A program made the translations under genes and the position numbers. Below are positions 1 to 8,638 of a DNA stretch of 15,503 nucleotides, piece after piece (position 1 is the first letter of the stretch; the number at the start of each line of letters is the position of its first letter). Where the stretch lies: contig JAENRP010000605.1 of assembly GCA_024741835.1 (NCBI GenBank), positions 1-15,503 on the forward strand, in the 5' to 3' direction. This DNA is from Diplocarpon mali (taxonomy: Eukaryota; Ascomycota; Leotiomycetes; Helotiales; Drepanopezizaceae). The notes beneath the pieces were generated by a model that saw nothing but the letters and a program-made list of their open reading frames with translations, made no database searches and had not been told where the DNA came from.

Positions 1-330
1 TATAATATATCATATAATAGATCATATAATAAACATATAACGGGTATACTTATAATACACCCCTCTAGGGAGACCTTTAAAGGTATTGCAGGTATGCCTG
101 TTATATATTTGTCATATGATCTATCATATGATATATCATATATATAATATGTCATATGACTTGCCATATGACTTAGCGGCTTCGCTAAGAAGCCCGCTTA
201 CCTTAAATAGCTCTTAGTTAAAGAGCTCTTATAAATCAAGACATCTAATATCGTTATTTGCACCTTATACTTCTTTATGCCCTTTTCTAGTTTACGATTA
301 AGTTTATTATTAAAGAACCTCCTTGCTATA
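1..330 (+). repeat. AT-rich stretch containing the 3' end of element A's 5' LTR
   Basis: No gene is visible. The right end is taken as the LTR end because a primer-binding site starts at 331. The LTR start is not clear; TGT occurs at 99, 110 and 150, and any could be it. The left part is almost pure A/T with repeated CATATG palindromes between about 111 and 170. A perfect 7-bp stem with a 4-nt loop lies at 172-189. No second LTR of A is present to fix the borders, so the assignment rests on the PBS alone. Confidence 0.45.
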
Positions 331-342
331 GGTTATAAGTCC
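331..342 (+). other. Primer-binding site of element A (half initiator tRNA-Met)
   Basis: GGTTATAAGTCC is complementary, apart from RIP-type changes, to the anticodon arm of initiator tRNA-Met, whose CAU anticodon gives TTATG in a PBS. Copia elements are known to prime from an internally cleaved tRNA-iMet, not from the tRNA 3' end. The related site in the B family (GGTTATAAGCC) directly abuts an LTR whose border is fixed independently, which supports this reading. Confidence 0.6.
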
Positions 343-709
343 CGCATGCTTATAAATAGCATTCGATAAATTCCATCGATTAGAGTCTCTTTTACAAACG
401 AAAAGGCTGATCGATATTTTAAGTTTTACTTAACTAACGACGTATAAAAATCGTCATTTCAATATTAAAATAGTAGCTACTTCCCTTCTAAAGCGCTATG
501 CAATAATCTAAGCTTATACGAGAATCGTCGCTATAGCGGAATTATTAGGACTAATAGCTAAGATTACTAGCTTAATTGCTAAAAGTACTCTATTGCTTGA
601 ATCACCTAATCTCTTAAGGGTTAATATATAGTACTTTAAACTCGAATCTATTAGTTCATCTCCTCCTCTTCCTCCTTTTAATAACTCTATATATATATAT
701 ACAAATAAG
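343..709 (+). other. Untranslated leader of element A, no gene seen
   Basis: This is the stretch between PBS and the first recognisable gag codons. I see no open frame, strong hairpin or tandem repeat in it. It holds ordinary RIP-type AT-rich sequence, with a short pyrimidine-rich run at 658-679 followed by an AT run at 688-702. Confidence 0.5.
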
Positions 710-1725
710 ATATTATTATCTTCGGCTGCCCTTAGCCTCCTTAAGTCTTAAAAGCTTAAAGGTATAAAGGACTATAGCTAGTAGAGGAATAAGGTTCTAA
801 ACCTTGCAAAGTCAAACGCCTTAACTATATATCTTTATATAAAAGTTAAAATATATACTCTACCTAAGGTTGACTTATAGGACCGTTCTATTACTTTAAA
901 GGAAAGGGATAGTTAGGTTAAATAAGAAGCTAAGGAATCTTAGATAAAGCTTACTATTACATTTAACTGCAAACTAGGACTACTAGCTTATATAAAAGGC
1001 GATAAATCTGCCTTAGATATATGGGAAGCTCTTTAAAAATAGTATAAAGGAACTGGTATAGTGCTTAAATATAATGCTATTTAAACTTACGTTACTATGA
1101 AATATAATAACTTTAACTTACTTAAAGCCTACGTTATCGCCTTTAGGCTTTTAATTAATCAATTAGAAGCTTTCAAATCTACTTCTTTCTCTTACTAGTA
1201 CCTAATCATATTTATTGCTAGCTATTCTAATAGATGGCCTACTTGGGTAGATCGATAATGCTTTAACCTTCGCTTAGCTATAGCAGCTAGACGAAAATCA
1301 AAGATCACGCTTAAAGCTTTTATTAAAGATATTACTAACGAAGCTTAAGCCTTATAAAGTTTAAAAATGAATAGAACCGTCTTATATAATAATAAATCAG
1401 CTAGCAAATCGCATTCCTCTAACTATGAGAAGTTAGAAAATAAAGGAGGTTTTAAAGACTTAAAGAGCACCTTTAGGAGTACTACTACCCCTAACTCCCC
1501 CTATCCTTATTATAAGCAACTAAAGCTATATTATAAGGTAGAAGATTGCTTTGCAATTAATAAGTTAAAAAGAGAGGCTTAAGAGAAGGACTTAAGGAAG
1601 AAGTACGTATTCTATCACTTTAAAGGTAAAGACGATAAGTCTTTGCTATTATTACTAAAAGGTAAGAAGCCTTTTAAGAAGATTTAAAAGGAAGATAAAG
1701 AGTTAGATAATGACCTCTTTAGGCA
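710..1725 (+). pseudogene. Element A gag (copia-type nucleocapsid), RIP-inactivated
   Basis: Gag is the structural protein of the retrotransposon particle. Reading one frame, with TAA/TAG taken as mutated Gln or Trp codons, gives a copia gag. The best block is around 1001-1150 (KGDKSALDIWEAL, then YKGTGIVLKYNAI, then MKYNNFNLLKAYV). A long stop-free piece runs 1367-1582. A degenerate zinc knuckle lies about 1504-1551: Tyr stands where two Cys and the His of a CX2CX6HX4C pattern would be, and only the last Cys (in VEDC) survives. A basic Lys-rich tail follows to about 1690. The start codon cannot be fixed; coding similarity fades upstream of about 710. Frame is shared with the protease start downstream. 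It cannot make a full protein. Confidence 0.8.
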
Positions 1726-1759
1726 TATTATACTATTACTAACTTTAGGGCTATTTTCC

Positions 1760-1849
1760 ACTCGCGAGCCAGGCCTAAGAGTCAATTCCTTACTAGGAGT
1801 CAATTCCTCTTTAAGGCCAATTTCCACTTATAGGCCAGGCCTAGGAGTT
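1760..1849 (+). repeat. Palindromic 24-bp modules in the gag-protease linker of A
   Basis: Two full modules lie at 1760-1783 (reads TREPGLRV) and 1826-1849 (reads TYRPGLGV), with half-modules between them (CTAGGAGTC near 1793-1801 and TTTAAGGCC at 1810-1818). The arms of the second module match at 9 of 11 positions about a single central base. Both full modules are in the same frame as gag and the protease start. Relative to the copies inside B's coding sequence they are in the opposite orientation, but being near-palindromes they still encode a similar peptide. Confidence 0.75.
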
Positions 1850-1889
1850 AGTTCTTCTACCTTCTACTTCTTATCAAAATTAAGGAATT

Positions 1890-2665
1890 ATTAGTTATAT
1901 AATATAAGTACTAATAAGTATATCTCAAATGATCTCTTTAAATTCACCTCTTATACTGCTTAAGACAATTTATCCTCTTTAAGTATAATTAATAAAGCTA
2001 TTCAACCTCTTAGCGTTTAGTACTTGCAAAGTCAATACTCTTAAATCCAATAGAAAGGTATATATTCTTAAGTTAATTAATATTCTCTATATACCTTAAT
2101 TACCTATTTGCCTATACTTAGGTAATAAACTTAATAAAATTAAAGGCTTCTATCGAAATAGCAAGCTATTCCTATCTAATAAAAAGGAAATTTGCACTAT
2201 TAATAATAATATATATATTATTAAGGAACAACCTTCTACTAACTCCTTTAGTTATATAAATAGATATGCTCTCTTAGCTGCTATTAAGACTGGACCTTTT
2301 AATATTAAGCTTTAGTACTATCGATTAGGCTACGCTAGCCTACAAACAGTTAGAAAGATACAATCTGCTATTACTAATATATAGATTAAAGAAACAAAAT
2401 TAAGAAAGACGCGAATTTACGCCCTCTATAAGAAAGGCAGACCTCTCTAATACGTTAATAAACGTTTAGCTCGCCCTCGACCTACGAAGGCATTTAACGA
2501 GCTATACGTCGACGTAGTTCACTTAAAACCAACTGGCCTTAACGGTTATAAATACGCTTCTATCTTTACTTACTTAGCTATAATAGCTAAGTAGGGATAG
2601 ACCTATATAAATAAATCTAACGCCTTTAAGGTAAATAAGAAGATGATTAGCCTTTTATAAACTTA
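1890..2665 (+). pseudogene. Element A protease, gag-pre-integrase and first part of integrase
   Basis: This is the pol part that matures the polyprotein and inserts the cDNA. The protease region starts about 1893 with a degenerate active-site box (NIST-NKYISNDLF, where copia has D[ST]G followed by an H-[IV]-x-N motif). An apparent extra T in TTT at 2016-2018 shifts the frame; downstream the frame reads INILYIP, as in copia protease C-termini. The gag-pre-integrase box is at 2313-2340 (YYRLGYASLQTV, with TAG for the usual Trp and Tyr for His). Both Cys of the zinc-binding CX2C are Tyr at 2418 and 2427. The integrase core begins about 2490 (ELYVDVVHLKP) and carries the first catalytic Asp. It stops at 2665, where element B is inserted, and resumes at 8839. 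Confidence 0.88.
2661..2665 (+). repeat. Left target-site duplication of element B (ACTTA)
   Basis: The five bases ACTTA immediately precede the LTR end. The same five bases follow the far LTR at 8834-8838. Five base pairs is the usual duplication made by copia integrases. Confidence 0.9.
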
Positions 2666-2860
2666 TATTGAGCTTAAGTTAGTCGGCGCAGTAGGTAAAG
2701 GAGGCTTCTAGAGGTCGATGGTCGATATATTAGCAAGAGTTAAGGAAGGAAGGTTGCCCCTTTCTTCCTTATAGCTATATACGTATCAATATCCTACTAA
2801 CTAAGTAGTAAGGTCATATAATAATATATTAGAGTGATAGCTATATCACCTATTTTAATA
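2666..2860 (-). repeat. 3' LTR of element B (195 bp)
   Basis: It aligns along its full length with 8639-8833, 10613-10807 and, inverted, 13668-13862; all four are 195 bp. In sense orientation it begins TATTAAAATAGG and ends GCTCAATA, i.e. TG...CA ends changed to TA...TA by RIP. It is more AT-rich than the 5' LTR of the same element. Confidence 0.93.
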
Positions 2861-2869
2861 CTCCTACTT
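2861..2869 (-). other. Polypurine tract of element B
   Basis: On the minus strand AAGTAGGAG directly abuts the 3' LTR. This is where plus-strand cDNA synthesis of an LTR retrotransposon is primed. The single pyrimidine and the GG core fit a copia-type tract with one possible G-to-A change. Confidence 0.65.
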
Positions 2870-3170
2870 AGACCTTACTCCAATTAACCTATAATTAGGA
2901 AAAAATAATAACTATCCTTTTGCGCTAATCCAAGTCTTAAGTATCTCTTTAAATTAAATATAATTAATTAATAGCATCTTCTATTAAAATCACTAAACTC
3001 TACTTATAAGGTAGGACTAGGAGTCAATTTTCCTAAAAGTGTTCCTTTATAAGATTATATAACTTAACTCGCGGTCTAGGCCTAAGATTTGATTTAAAAA
3101 ACTTTCTTCTATAAGACTATATAACCTAACTTATAAGGCAAGCTTAAGAGTCGTCCTTAAGCCTGCTAAG
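2870..3170 (-). other. 3' untranslated region of element B
   Basis: It lies between the end of the RNase H frame and the polypurine tract. There is no coding similarity. Its content is three palindromic modules (3002-3025, 3067-3089, 3129-3152), the rest being AT-rich sequence. Confidence 0.6.
3002..3152. repeat. Three palindromic modules in the 3' UTR of element B
   Basis: Copies are at 3002-3025, 3067-3089 and 3129-3152. Each has the ACTTATA/ACTCGCG left arm and a right arm ending near GAGTC. They lie after the apparent end of the RNase H frame, and the one nearest the gene is out of phase with it. They are therefore probably not translated, which separates them from the in-frame copies elsewhere. 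Confidence 0.7.
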
Positions 3171-3700
3171 CTCCTATTGCCTTTTATAATCCTGGTATAT
3201 CTTTAAAGGCTTCGAACTTTACAACTGTCTTTAATAGCTTTATAAATCCGTCTACTACTATTCGATCGGTTAAAATATAGATAATCGATAACTTATTCTT
3301 TATAATAAGGTCGTAGATAAAGTGGTAGGCAATATCGATATATTTCAATCGCTTATATAAGTATAGGTTCTTTATAAGTGCAATTGCCCTTATATTATTT
3401 ACTTAAAGATTAATATAGTTCTTATCTCATTTAATATATTTAGCAAAACCTATATCTTTTAAAACTTAAGCAATTTATAATCCTTACTTATAATTAGATA
3501 ATATTAATATATATTCGGCCTTAGTACTTATAGTAGCTATTGATTTCTACTTCCTACTTCCTTGCGATATAGGTCTACTATATAGTACTACTACGCTTTT
3601 AGATATACTTTCCAACCTTTCATATTTGCCTAATTAGAATTGGTATATACCTTAAGCTTTGCGCTTATATATATCATTAGTCTGTATCTTACCTTTTATA
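3171..3700 (-). pseudogene. Element B RNase H domain (C-terminus of pol)
   Basis: RNase H removes the RNA strand during reverse transcription. Clear copia RNase H blocks read on the minus strand: SRPIS then GSRKQKSIATISTKAEYI (the Glu in KAEYI is the conserved acidic residue, about 3505-3560), followed by GLQIAQVLKDIGFAKYI with TAA taken as Gln. Nearer the C-terminus NNIRAIALIKN, KYIDIAYHFIYDLI and TDRIVVDGFIKLL match the family's order. The frame ends around the TAG near 3171 after QKAIGA. Several TAA/TAG stops make it non-functional. It continues directly from the RT domain. Confidence 0.9.
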
Positions 3701-4990
3701 TAATTATCGATTGAAGGTACCTTTTAAGTTGCTTAACTGCGTTCTTATATTAAATTATTAGATCCTTTAAGTTCTAACTAAGTTGCTTAATAATAAAGGC
3801 GATATCTGGTTTTATATATACTATAGTATATAATTGCTTTAATATCCTATTATTACTTCTTCAGATCTCCTCTTTGCTTATTTTCATTAATAGGCTCTAA
3901 CTTATTATACTTTCTTTTAATTAGAGTACGCTTTAGCTTAAAGTTAGAAGCATAAGTAGAAAGTCTTATTCGATTTAGGATCTTCTTAATATACTACTCT
4001 TAGTCTAACTAGAGTTCTTAAGTAGAGCGGTTCCTTATAATGCGAATACTAAGGATCTTATAAATTCCCCTTAGATCCTTAGTATTAAAACGTTTCCGAA
4101 TAGTTATCAAGAACTAATCTAATTAAGTGATTATCTTTATAGCTATAGCAATATCGTTAATATATAGTAGCAACTTAATTCTATACTTAGTATAGGTAAA
4201 TGGGCAAGGGTTAGCTAAGCTTTAAATAAATCCTATTTCTATTAAAGTAAAGCTATAAAAGAGGTTCTAATTATAGGCCTATTACTTAAGCCTATAGATA
4301 CTGCGAAGTATATAGAAAGAGTGGCTAGCGCATATAGGAATACTATTAGGTTAAAAGAGGAAAATCCATTCCTTTATAGTCGCTTTAAAAAATGCATTTT
4401 TAATATTATACTATTTGCATTTAAGGTCTTTAGCGGCTACTATCGCTATAAATATACAAAGGGTATTTATATAAACTATTAGCGCAAATATATTAAAGTA
4501 GTCTTCTTCATACTATTAGGAGAAGCCCTTAGCTATAAGCCTTGCCTTATAACGTTTTAAAGTCCTATTTGCATTTGTCTTAATTATAAAGACCCACTTT
4601 ATTAATATTAGATTCATATCCTTTAGCGTCGGTTCCTCTATTTATATACCATTTATAATAAGAGAGCTTATCTCCTCTTAAATTGCCTTATTCTATACTA
4701 TTCTATTCTCTAGGTTATTAATAGCTTTATTATACGTCTTTAAAAGAGAGATTTTTATTATCCTTCCAGCGGCTAAGAACGTATTATCTTTATCGAAGCT
4801 CTATTAAAGTTTAAGCTTATAGATCTTATATGCAATTATAGCTTAAATACACTTAAACTCGCGTTCGTCTAAGGTATCTTCTAATTCTAGGTCTCTTTTC
4901 CTCTTTAAAGGCGTAGGCTTAGCTATAGGTTCTATAGGCTTATTATTTAAAGAACCGCTTTTCAATAGTAGAGGCTTATTGCTACTTATA
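3701..4990 (-). pseudogene. Element B reverse transcriptase (RVT_2 type)
   Basis: This domain copies element RNA into cDNA. Minus-strand blocks in order: WVFIIKTNANRTLKRYKARL (about 4540-4600), IAKGFSQQYEEDYFNIFALIVYI with TAA as Gln, AAKDLKCKQYNIKNAFFKA, then the catalytic box LLLYINDIA at 4147-4173. In that box the usual YVDD reads YIND, so one catalytic Asp is lost. Downstream IITQLDQFL, RFNTKDL and EQYIKKILNR match the copia thumb region. Upstream of about 4600 a Lys/Glu-rich linker (KRKRDLELEDTLDEREF, about 4855-4910) separates it from integrase. It is in one frame with the rest of the element and interrupted only by stop codons. Confidence 0.92.
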
Positions 4991-5149
4991 CCTATTTTAA
5001 AAACATCCTTTATTATAAGGATAATAAAATCAAAGTTATTCTATACTTTAAGTAGTTTGCGAATAATAGGAATAATCTATTCGGCCTTTAAGCGACTGGT
5101 AGGTTGTTAATTAGTAAGTGCGCTTAATATACCTAAGCTAAAAGAAAGG

Positions 5150-6244
5150 GGTTATTAATTCGGCTTAATAGTATTACCGTTAAGTAGTATACCTTACGAA
5201 TCTTTAAGTATATAAGGCTTTAAGGACAGCTTTTCCCTATTTCGAGATTCGTTAAACTTAACTATTAAAGATATAATTACTTGCCTTAGATCTAGCGTAT
5301 ATACTATCTATTGCTTTATTATTTATTTAATATACTTAATAAATATATATTTTCTACTTTAATCTATTAGCTTCTTACTCTTTATACCCGCAGGTTAGGA
5401 CTTTAGGCTAATATAAGAGTAGCAGACGCTTTTAAAAACGTAGATATAGTCTAAGTTTAGTTTCTATTTGAAATATGCCTTATATAACGATATTTAAGTG
5501 CTATTAACTATTAGTCTACTACCTATTCTATTTCGCAAGTATTCATTTACCTTAATCGCAAGGTCTTAAAATTCTAATAGTAAGTTAGTATCTTATAATA
5601 GAGTATAATAGTCAGTCTTTGCTTATTAGATACTTCGCTTAACGACACTATTTAAATAAAAACCTTTATATAATATAGTTAATTTATAATAAATTCCTTA
5701 TTTTACCTATTTATTAAGCTTTGCCCTAACCTCTAATACATTATTAGACCTAATAGCTATTAGCTTTAATTAAATCCAGCGTTCCTTTATTACTTTTTAA
5801 GTTTCCAGCTTTTCTATAAGCTTAGGTTTAATCTTAGTATAAATAGTCTATATGTACTAAGTAGAGTTATCTACTATTTAAGAGAACTAATTATTTCCTT
5901 TAATTAAGGTTATAAATAGTCTAGCAGTATTAATAGATATTAGCGCTAGTATCGAATCTTTCTATAGGCTAAACTTAGTTTGCATCCGATTTCGAAGTTT
6001 CATTAGCTTACAAATTCGGCATATTAAGCGATCCTTTAGTACTTAGATCTTCTATTTTAAAGTCAAGATATTATATAAGCCCTTTAGTTTCTTTAGCCTT
6101 AAATGCGCGAATATTTTATATATTAGCTAGTATCTTAATAAGCTCTTAGCTTCTAATAGCTTTAATAGCCTATTATTAATCGATATTTTATTATTAGCAG
6201 TTAGAAAGGAATAGTAATAGCAGTTTAAGGTTTTGCCGTTTTCC
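5150..6244 (-). pseudogene. Element B gag-pre-integrase and integrase
   Basis: Integrase inserts the cDNA into the genome. The zinc-binding pre-integrase domain begins about 6130 (YKIFAHLRLKKLKGL, His kept) and its CX2C pair is intact as CRICK (6007-6021). The core includes SINTARLFITLIKGN (first catalytic Asp apparently Asn) near 5910-5960 and VVKRSI with the usual catalytic Glu changed to Lys, about 5640. AKTDYYTLL, DLAIKVNEYLRNRIGS and DYIYVFKSVCYSYI (5440-5620) match the conserved C-terminal copia blocks. A stretch near 5300-5430 reads KSKKLID and VYTLDLRQVI, as in the domain tail. It is bounded by the repeat array and by the linker to RT, all in one frame. Confidence 0.9.
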
Positions 6245-6715
6245 AATTGTAAGCCCGGCTTAAGAGTCGTTTTTAATAAAACTGCAAGATCTAATCGCAG
6301 TCTTAGCTTAAGAGTCGATTTTCTAAAAATAGCAAGATCCACTTATAGTCCTAGCTTAAGAGTCGTTTTTAACAAATCCGCGAAGTTCACTTACAGTCCT
6401 AGCTTAAGAGTTATTTTCACAAGTTTCACTTACGATCCTAGCCTAAGAATTATTATTAATAAATCTATAAAATCTACTTACAGTCTTAGCTAAAGAGTTA
6501 TTTCTATTAAATTCACTTATAATCCTAGCTTAAGACATATCTTTAAAGATATCTTATAATCTACCTATAGTCTTAGCTTAAAAGTCATCTTTGCGACTTT
6601 TACTTGCAATCCTAGCTTAAGACTCTATCTATTCTCCTTATTCTTACTTAATTGTATTAAGGTAAAGAGTGTACTTTCCTTAAAGGAATCCACTTATAAG
6701 TCTAGCTTAAGAGTT
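6245..6715 (-). repeat. Ten-copy palindromic module array inside element B pol
   Basis: Ten 24-bp modules start (plus-strand coordinates) at 6245, 6293, 6341, 6389, 6428, 6476, 6515, 6563, 6602 and 6692. Spacings are 48, 48, 48, 39, 48, 39, 48, 39 and 90 bp, all multiples of three. On the minus strand, in the pol frame, a typical unit reads TLKLGLQV (CAA or CAG now TAA) followed by a 5- or 8-residue spacer such as NFADLLKT. The array lies exactly between the end of protease (KIKDRLYNI) and the start of gag-pre-integrase. Copia elements normally have only a short linker there. Its effect on the polyprotein is unknown. Confidence 0.88.
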
Positions 6716-7090
6716 AATTTCTATAATATCACTTTTAAGATATTATAAAGTCTATCTTTAATTTTAACTTTAAAGATCACTTTATAATTATTATTTATAA
6801 ACTATATAAATTGATTATTAAAAACCCTAATACAATTCAGCTTTATATAAATCCTACGGTTAAATAAAAGATTGATACTTAAGCTAAGTATAAGAAGAAT
6901 ATTTGATAAAAGGAAAGAAACGCTAGCGATATTTATCTCTACTATACCTATTAAATCTATATATAATCTTCTACTACTAACTTTAATAAAGCGCCTTTTA
7001 ATCTTAATAAGCGGGCTAATAAATAGGTAGGGCTTATTAGTTATATATACTATACAATTAGTATTATTATACCGATCGGATTTAAAGATC
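6716..7090 (-). pseudogene. Element B protease
   Basis: This is the aspartic protease that processes Gag-Pol. The active-site box lies about 7020-7070 and reads NNTNCIVYITNKPYLF, aligned with the copia D[ST]G..SH[IV]T..xSLF pattern. The catalytic Asp and Gly are Asn and the His is Tyr, all RIP-compatible or close to it. Downstream SLSINLLFNRRIYIK (about 6880-6925) and FNNQFIQFI lead to KIKDRLYNI, the usual end of the domain (about 6750-6770). It is in frame with gag upstream and with the repeat array downstream. Confidence 0.8.
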
Positions 7091-8259
7091 TTACGAAGAT
7101 CGGCTTTTAAAATATAGGCATCTTTATTATAATTATCATTTAAATTATTAAAAGTAGATTTAGGTTTAGATAACTTACTATTATTATTAAAGGTATTTAC
7201 TAAAGTCTTAGTTAAATAGCCTTTTCCTTTGCCTTTTTTTAATAGTTGCGGCCTTTAATAGGATAAGGGTAGTTTACTTCTTAACTTTTGCTTTAATTAC
7301 TTTTTAATATTAAAGCTAGCAACTATATTAATTAGTTGCCTTTTAACTTTACAATTAGCAATATTATAAGTACTATTATAAAAGTAGCATCCTTAATAAG
7401 CTTAAGGACTCGTCCTACGCTCTTTCCTCTTCTTAAGCTTATTATTGCTTTATAATATGGCGTTTGCCGACTTAAAGCGTCCTTTAAGGTCTTACTTAAT
7501 AGTTTAAAGGAGGTCAATCTTCTTATAGATCTTAAGGTTAGGTTAAATAAGAAAAGATTATTTTATAATAGCGAATTTAAAAGGAAGGCTATTAAGTAGG
7601 AAATTAAAAAGCTGAGTTTCCTTAAAAGTCGTAGCTATCTTAGGATCTATAGCTTTTACTCTTCTTTTTACTTTATATAATATAGATTAAGTAAAGTCTA
7701 TATTTATATCTATATCCTTACTATCTTTATCTTTTCTATATTAAAATAAAGTGATCTATCATAGTAGATGCTAAGTATTAAAGGCATTTATTTAAAAGTA
7801 TTTTACCTTTAAAGTATCCTATCTTATCTTCGCATTATTATAAATTCGAATAAAATCTCAGTCTTTATCGCTTAAACCTTTATTGATTTTAAGCTTACAT
7901 TTAGCAAAGGCCAGCCTATACTCCTTCTCCTTTTCCATATTTAAAATCTACCTTTAAGATTCTCAATTATTATCTATTAAAGCTCTTAAGCTAAGCTTAC
8001 TCAATATATTTAAAAGGTCCTTAGCAATTGTATTAGCTATTAAAGTAGAAGTAGATAAATCGATAGAAGGAGTATAAGAGGCTATTCTTGCGTATTTAAT
8101 AAGTATCTTTTAAATCGCTATTTTAATGCCTTTACTCTTAAAGTAAAGCTTTAAATCGTCGAACTATTATTACCAGTTCTTTCCAAAGACTTAGAGGTCT
8201 TTAAGTCTAGTATTTCGATCAGAATCGGAAGCTATTGCCGTTTTAAAGAAAATATGTAT
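7091..8259 (-). pseudogene. Element B gag
   Basis: A copia-type capsid and nucleocapsid protein. The N-terminal part reads TAIASDSDRNTRLKDL then FDDLKLYFKSKGIKIAI (about 8110-8245) and KDLLNILSKLSLRALI; the middle reads EKEKEYRLAFAKCKLK after an internal ATG at 7936-7938. The nucleocapsid box at about 7345-7392 is CYFY-NST-Y-NIAN-C. With Tyr taken as mutated Cys and His it fits CX2CX3HX4C, one residue shorter than the common knuckle. Element E shows the same box with a different set of surviving residues. The start is uncertain because no in-frame ATG survives at the N-terminus; 8259 is the outer limit of convincing similarity among B, C and E. A basic KRKERR-like stretch precedes the box. 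Confidence 0.85.
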
Positions 8260-8627
8260 TAAAATCAAATAAATTAAATAGTAGAAGGCACTCCTCCTAT
8301 CGAAAAGTCGAAATAATTAAATAGTAGGTATTATAAAAGTATTAAATAAGGAAGAAGTCCTCTTATTGAAAAGGGTTTTTAAGTTATAATATAGGGAATC
8401 ATACCTCTTACGAAATATAATAAAGCAAGGAATCACACCTATTATAGTACTAAGGTTATAAAGCAAGGAATCATACCTCTTATATTACAAGTTAGCTAAA
8501 TAGGGAATCATACCTCCTATTCGCCGATTGCTCGCCTTTTACTATAAGTTTCGTTCAACTTCCTATTAATAGTTGCGGCGCAAGTGCTTTCTAAAGGAAG
8601 TTAATAATCAATTATCAGTCTAGCTAA
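8260..8627 (-). other. Element B leader with four short repeats and a hairpin
   Basis: This is the untranslated region between PBS and gag. Four copies of a 12-mer, AGGTATGATTCC on the minus strand with small changes, lie at 8395-8406, 8429-8440, 8467-8478 and 8504-8515 (34, 38 and 37 bp apart). Nearer the PBS, 8-bp arms AACTTCCT (8556-8563) and AGGAAGTT (8595-8602) form a perfect stem, with TTGCGGCGCAA in the loop. Both features recur in elements C and E. Confidence 0.75.
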
Positions 8628-8638
8628 GGCTTATAACC
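8628..8638 (-). other. Primer-binding site of element B (half initiator tRNA-Met)
   Basis: The minus strand reads GGTTATAAGCC immediately after the LTR end. It is complementary to the anticodon arm of initiator tRNA-Met apart from one G-to-A change. This is the copia-type priming mode. Confidence 0.78.

Noticed and set aside
2005..2025. Programmed +1 frameshift in element A (CTTAGCG resembles the Ty1 CTTAGGC site)
   Set aside because: It falls inside the protease domain, where a programmed shift would make no sense, and an extra T in TTT explains it. B, D and E need no shift.
2666..2860. A solo LTR inserted in element A
   Set aside because: The 5-bp duplication does not close around this LTR alone, but does close around 2666-8833, and a complete internal region with PBS and PPT lies between the two LTRs.
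6233..6493. Plus-strand open frame of 86 codons as a gene
   Set aside because: It is antisense to element B's pol and open only because the palindromic modules read through on both strands.
6245..6715. Regularly spaced repeats resembling a CRISPR array
   Set aside because: The spacers are 15 or 24 bp and related to each other, the repeats are degenerate, the array is in frame inside a copia polyprotein, and the context is fungal.
7332..7517. Minus-strand open frame of 61 codons as a gene
   Set aside because: It is out of phase with B's gag, which occupies the same strand and carries the recognisable nucleocapsid box there.
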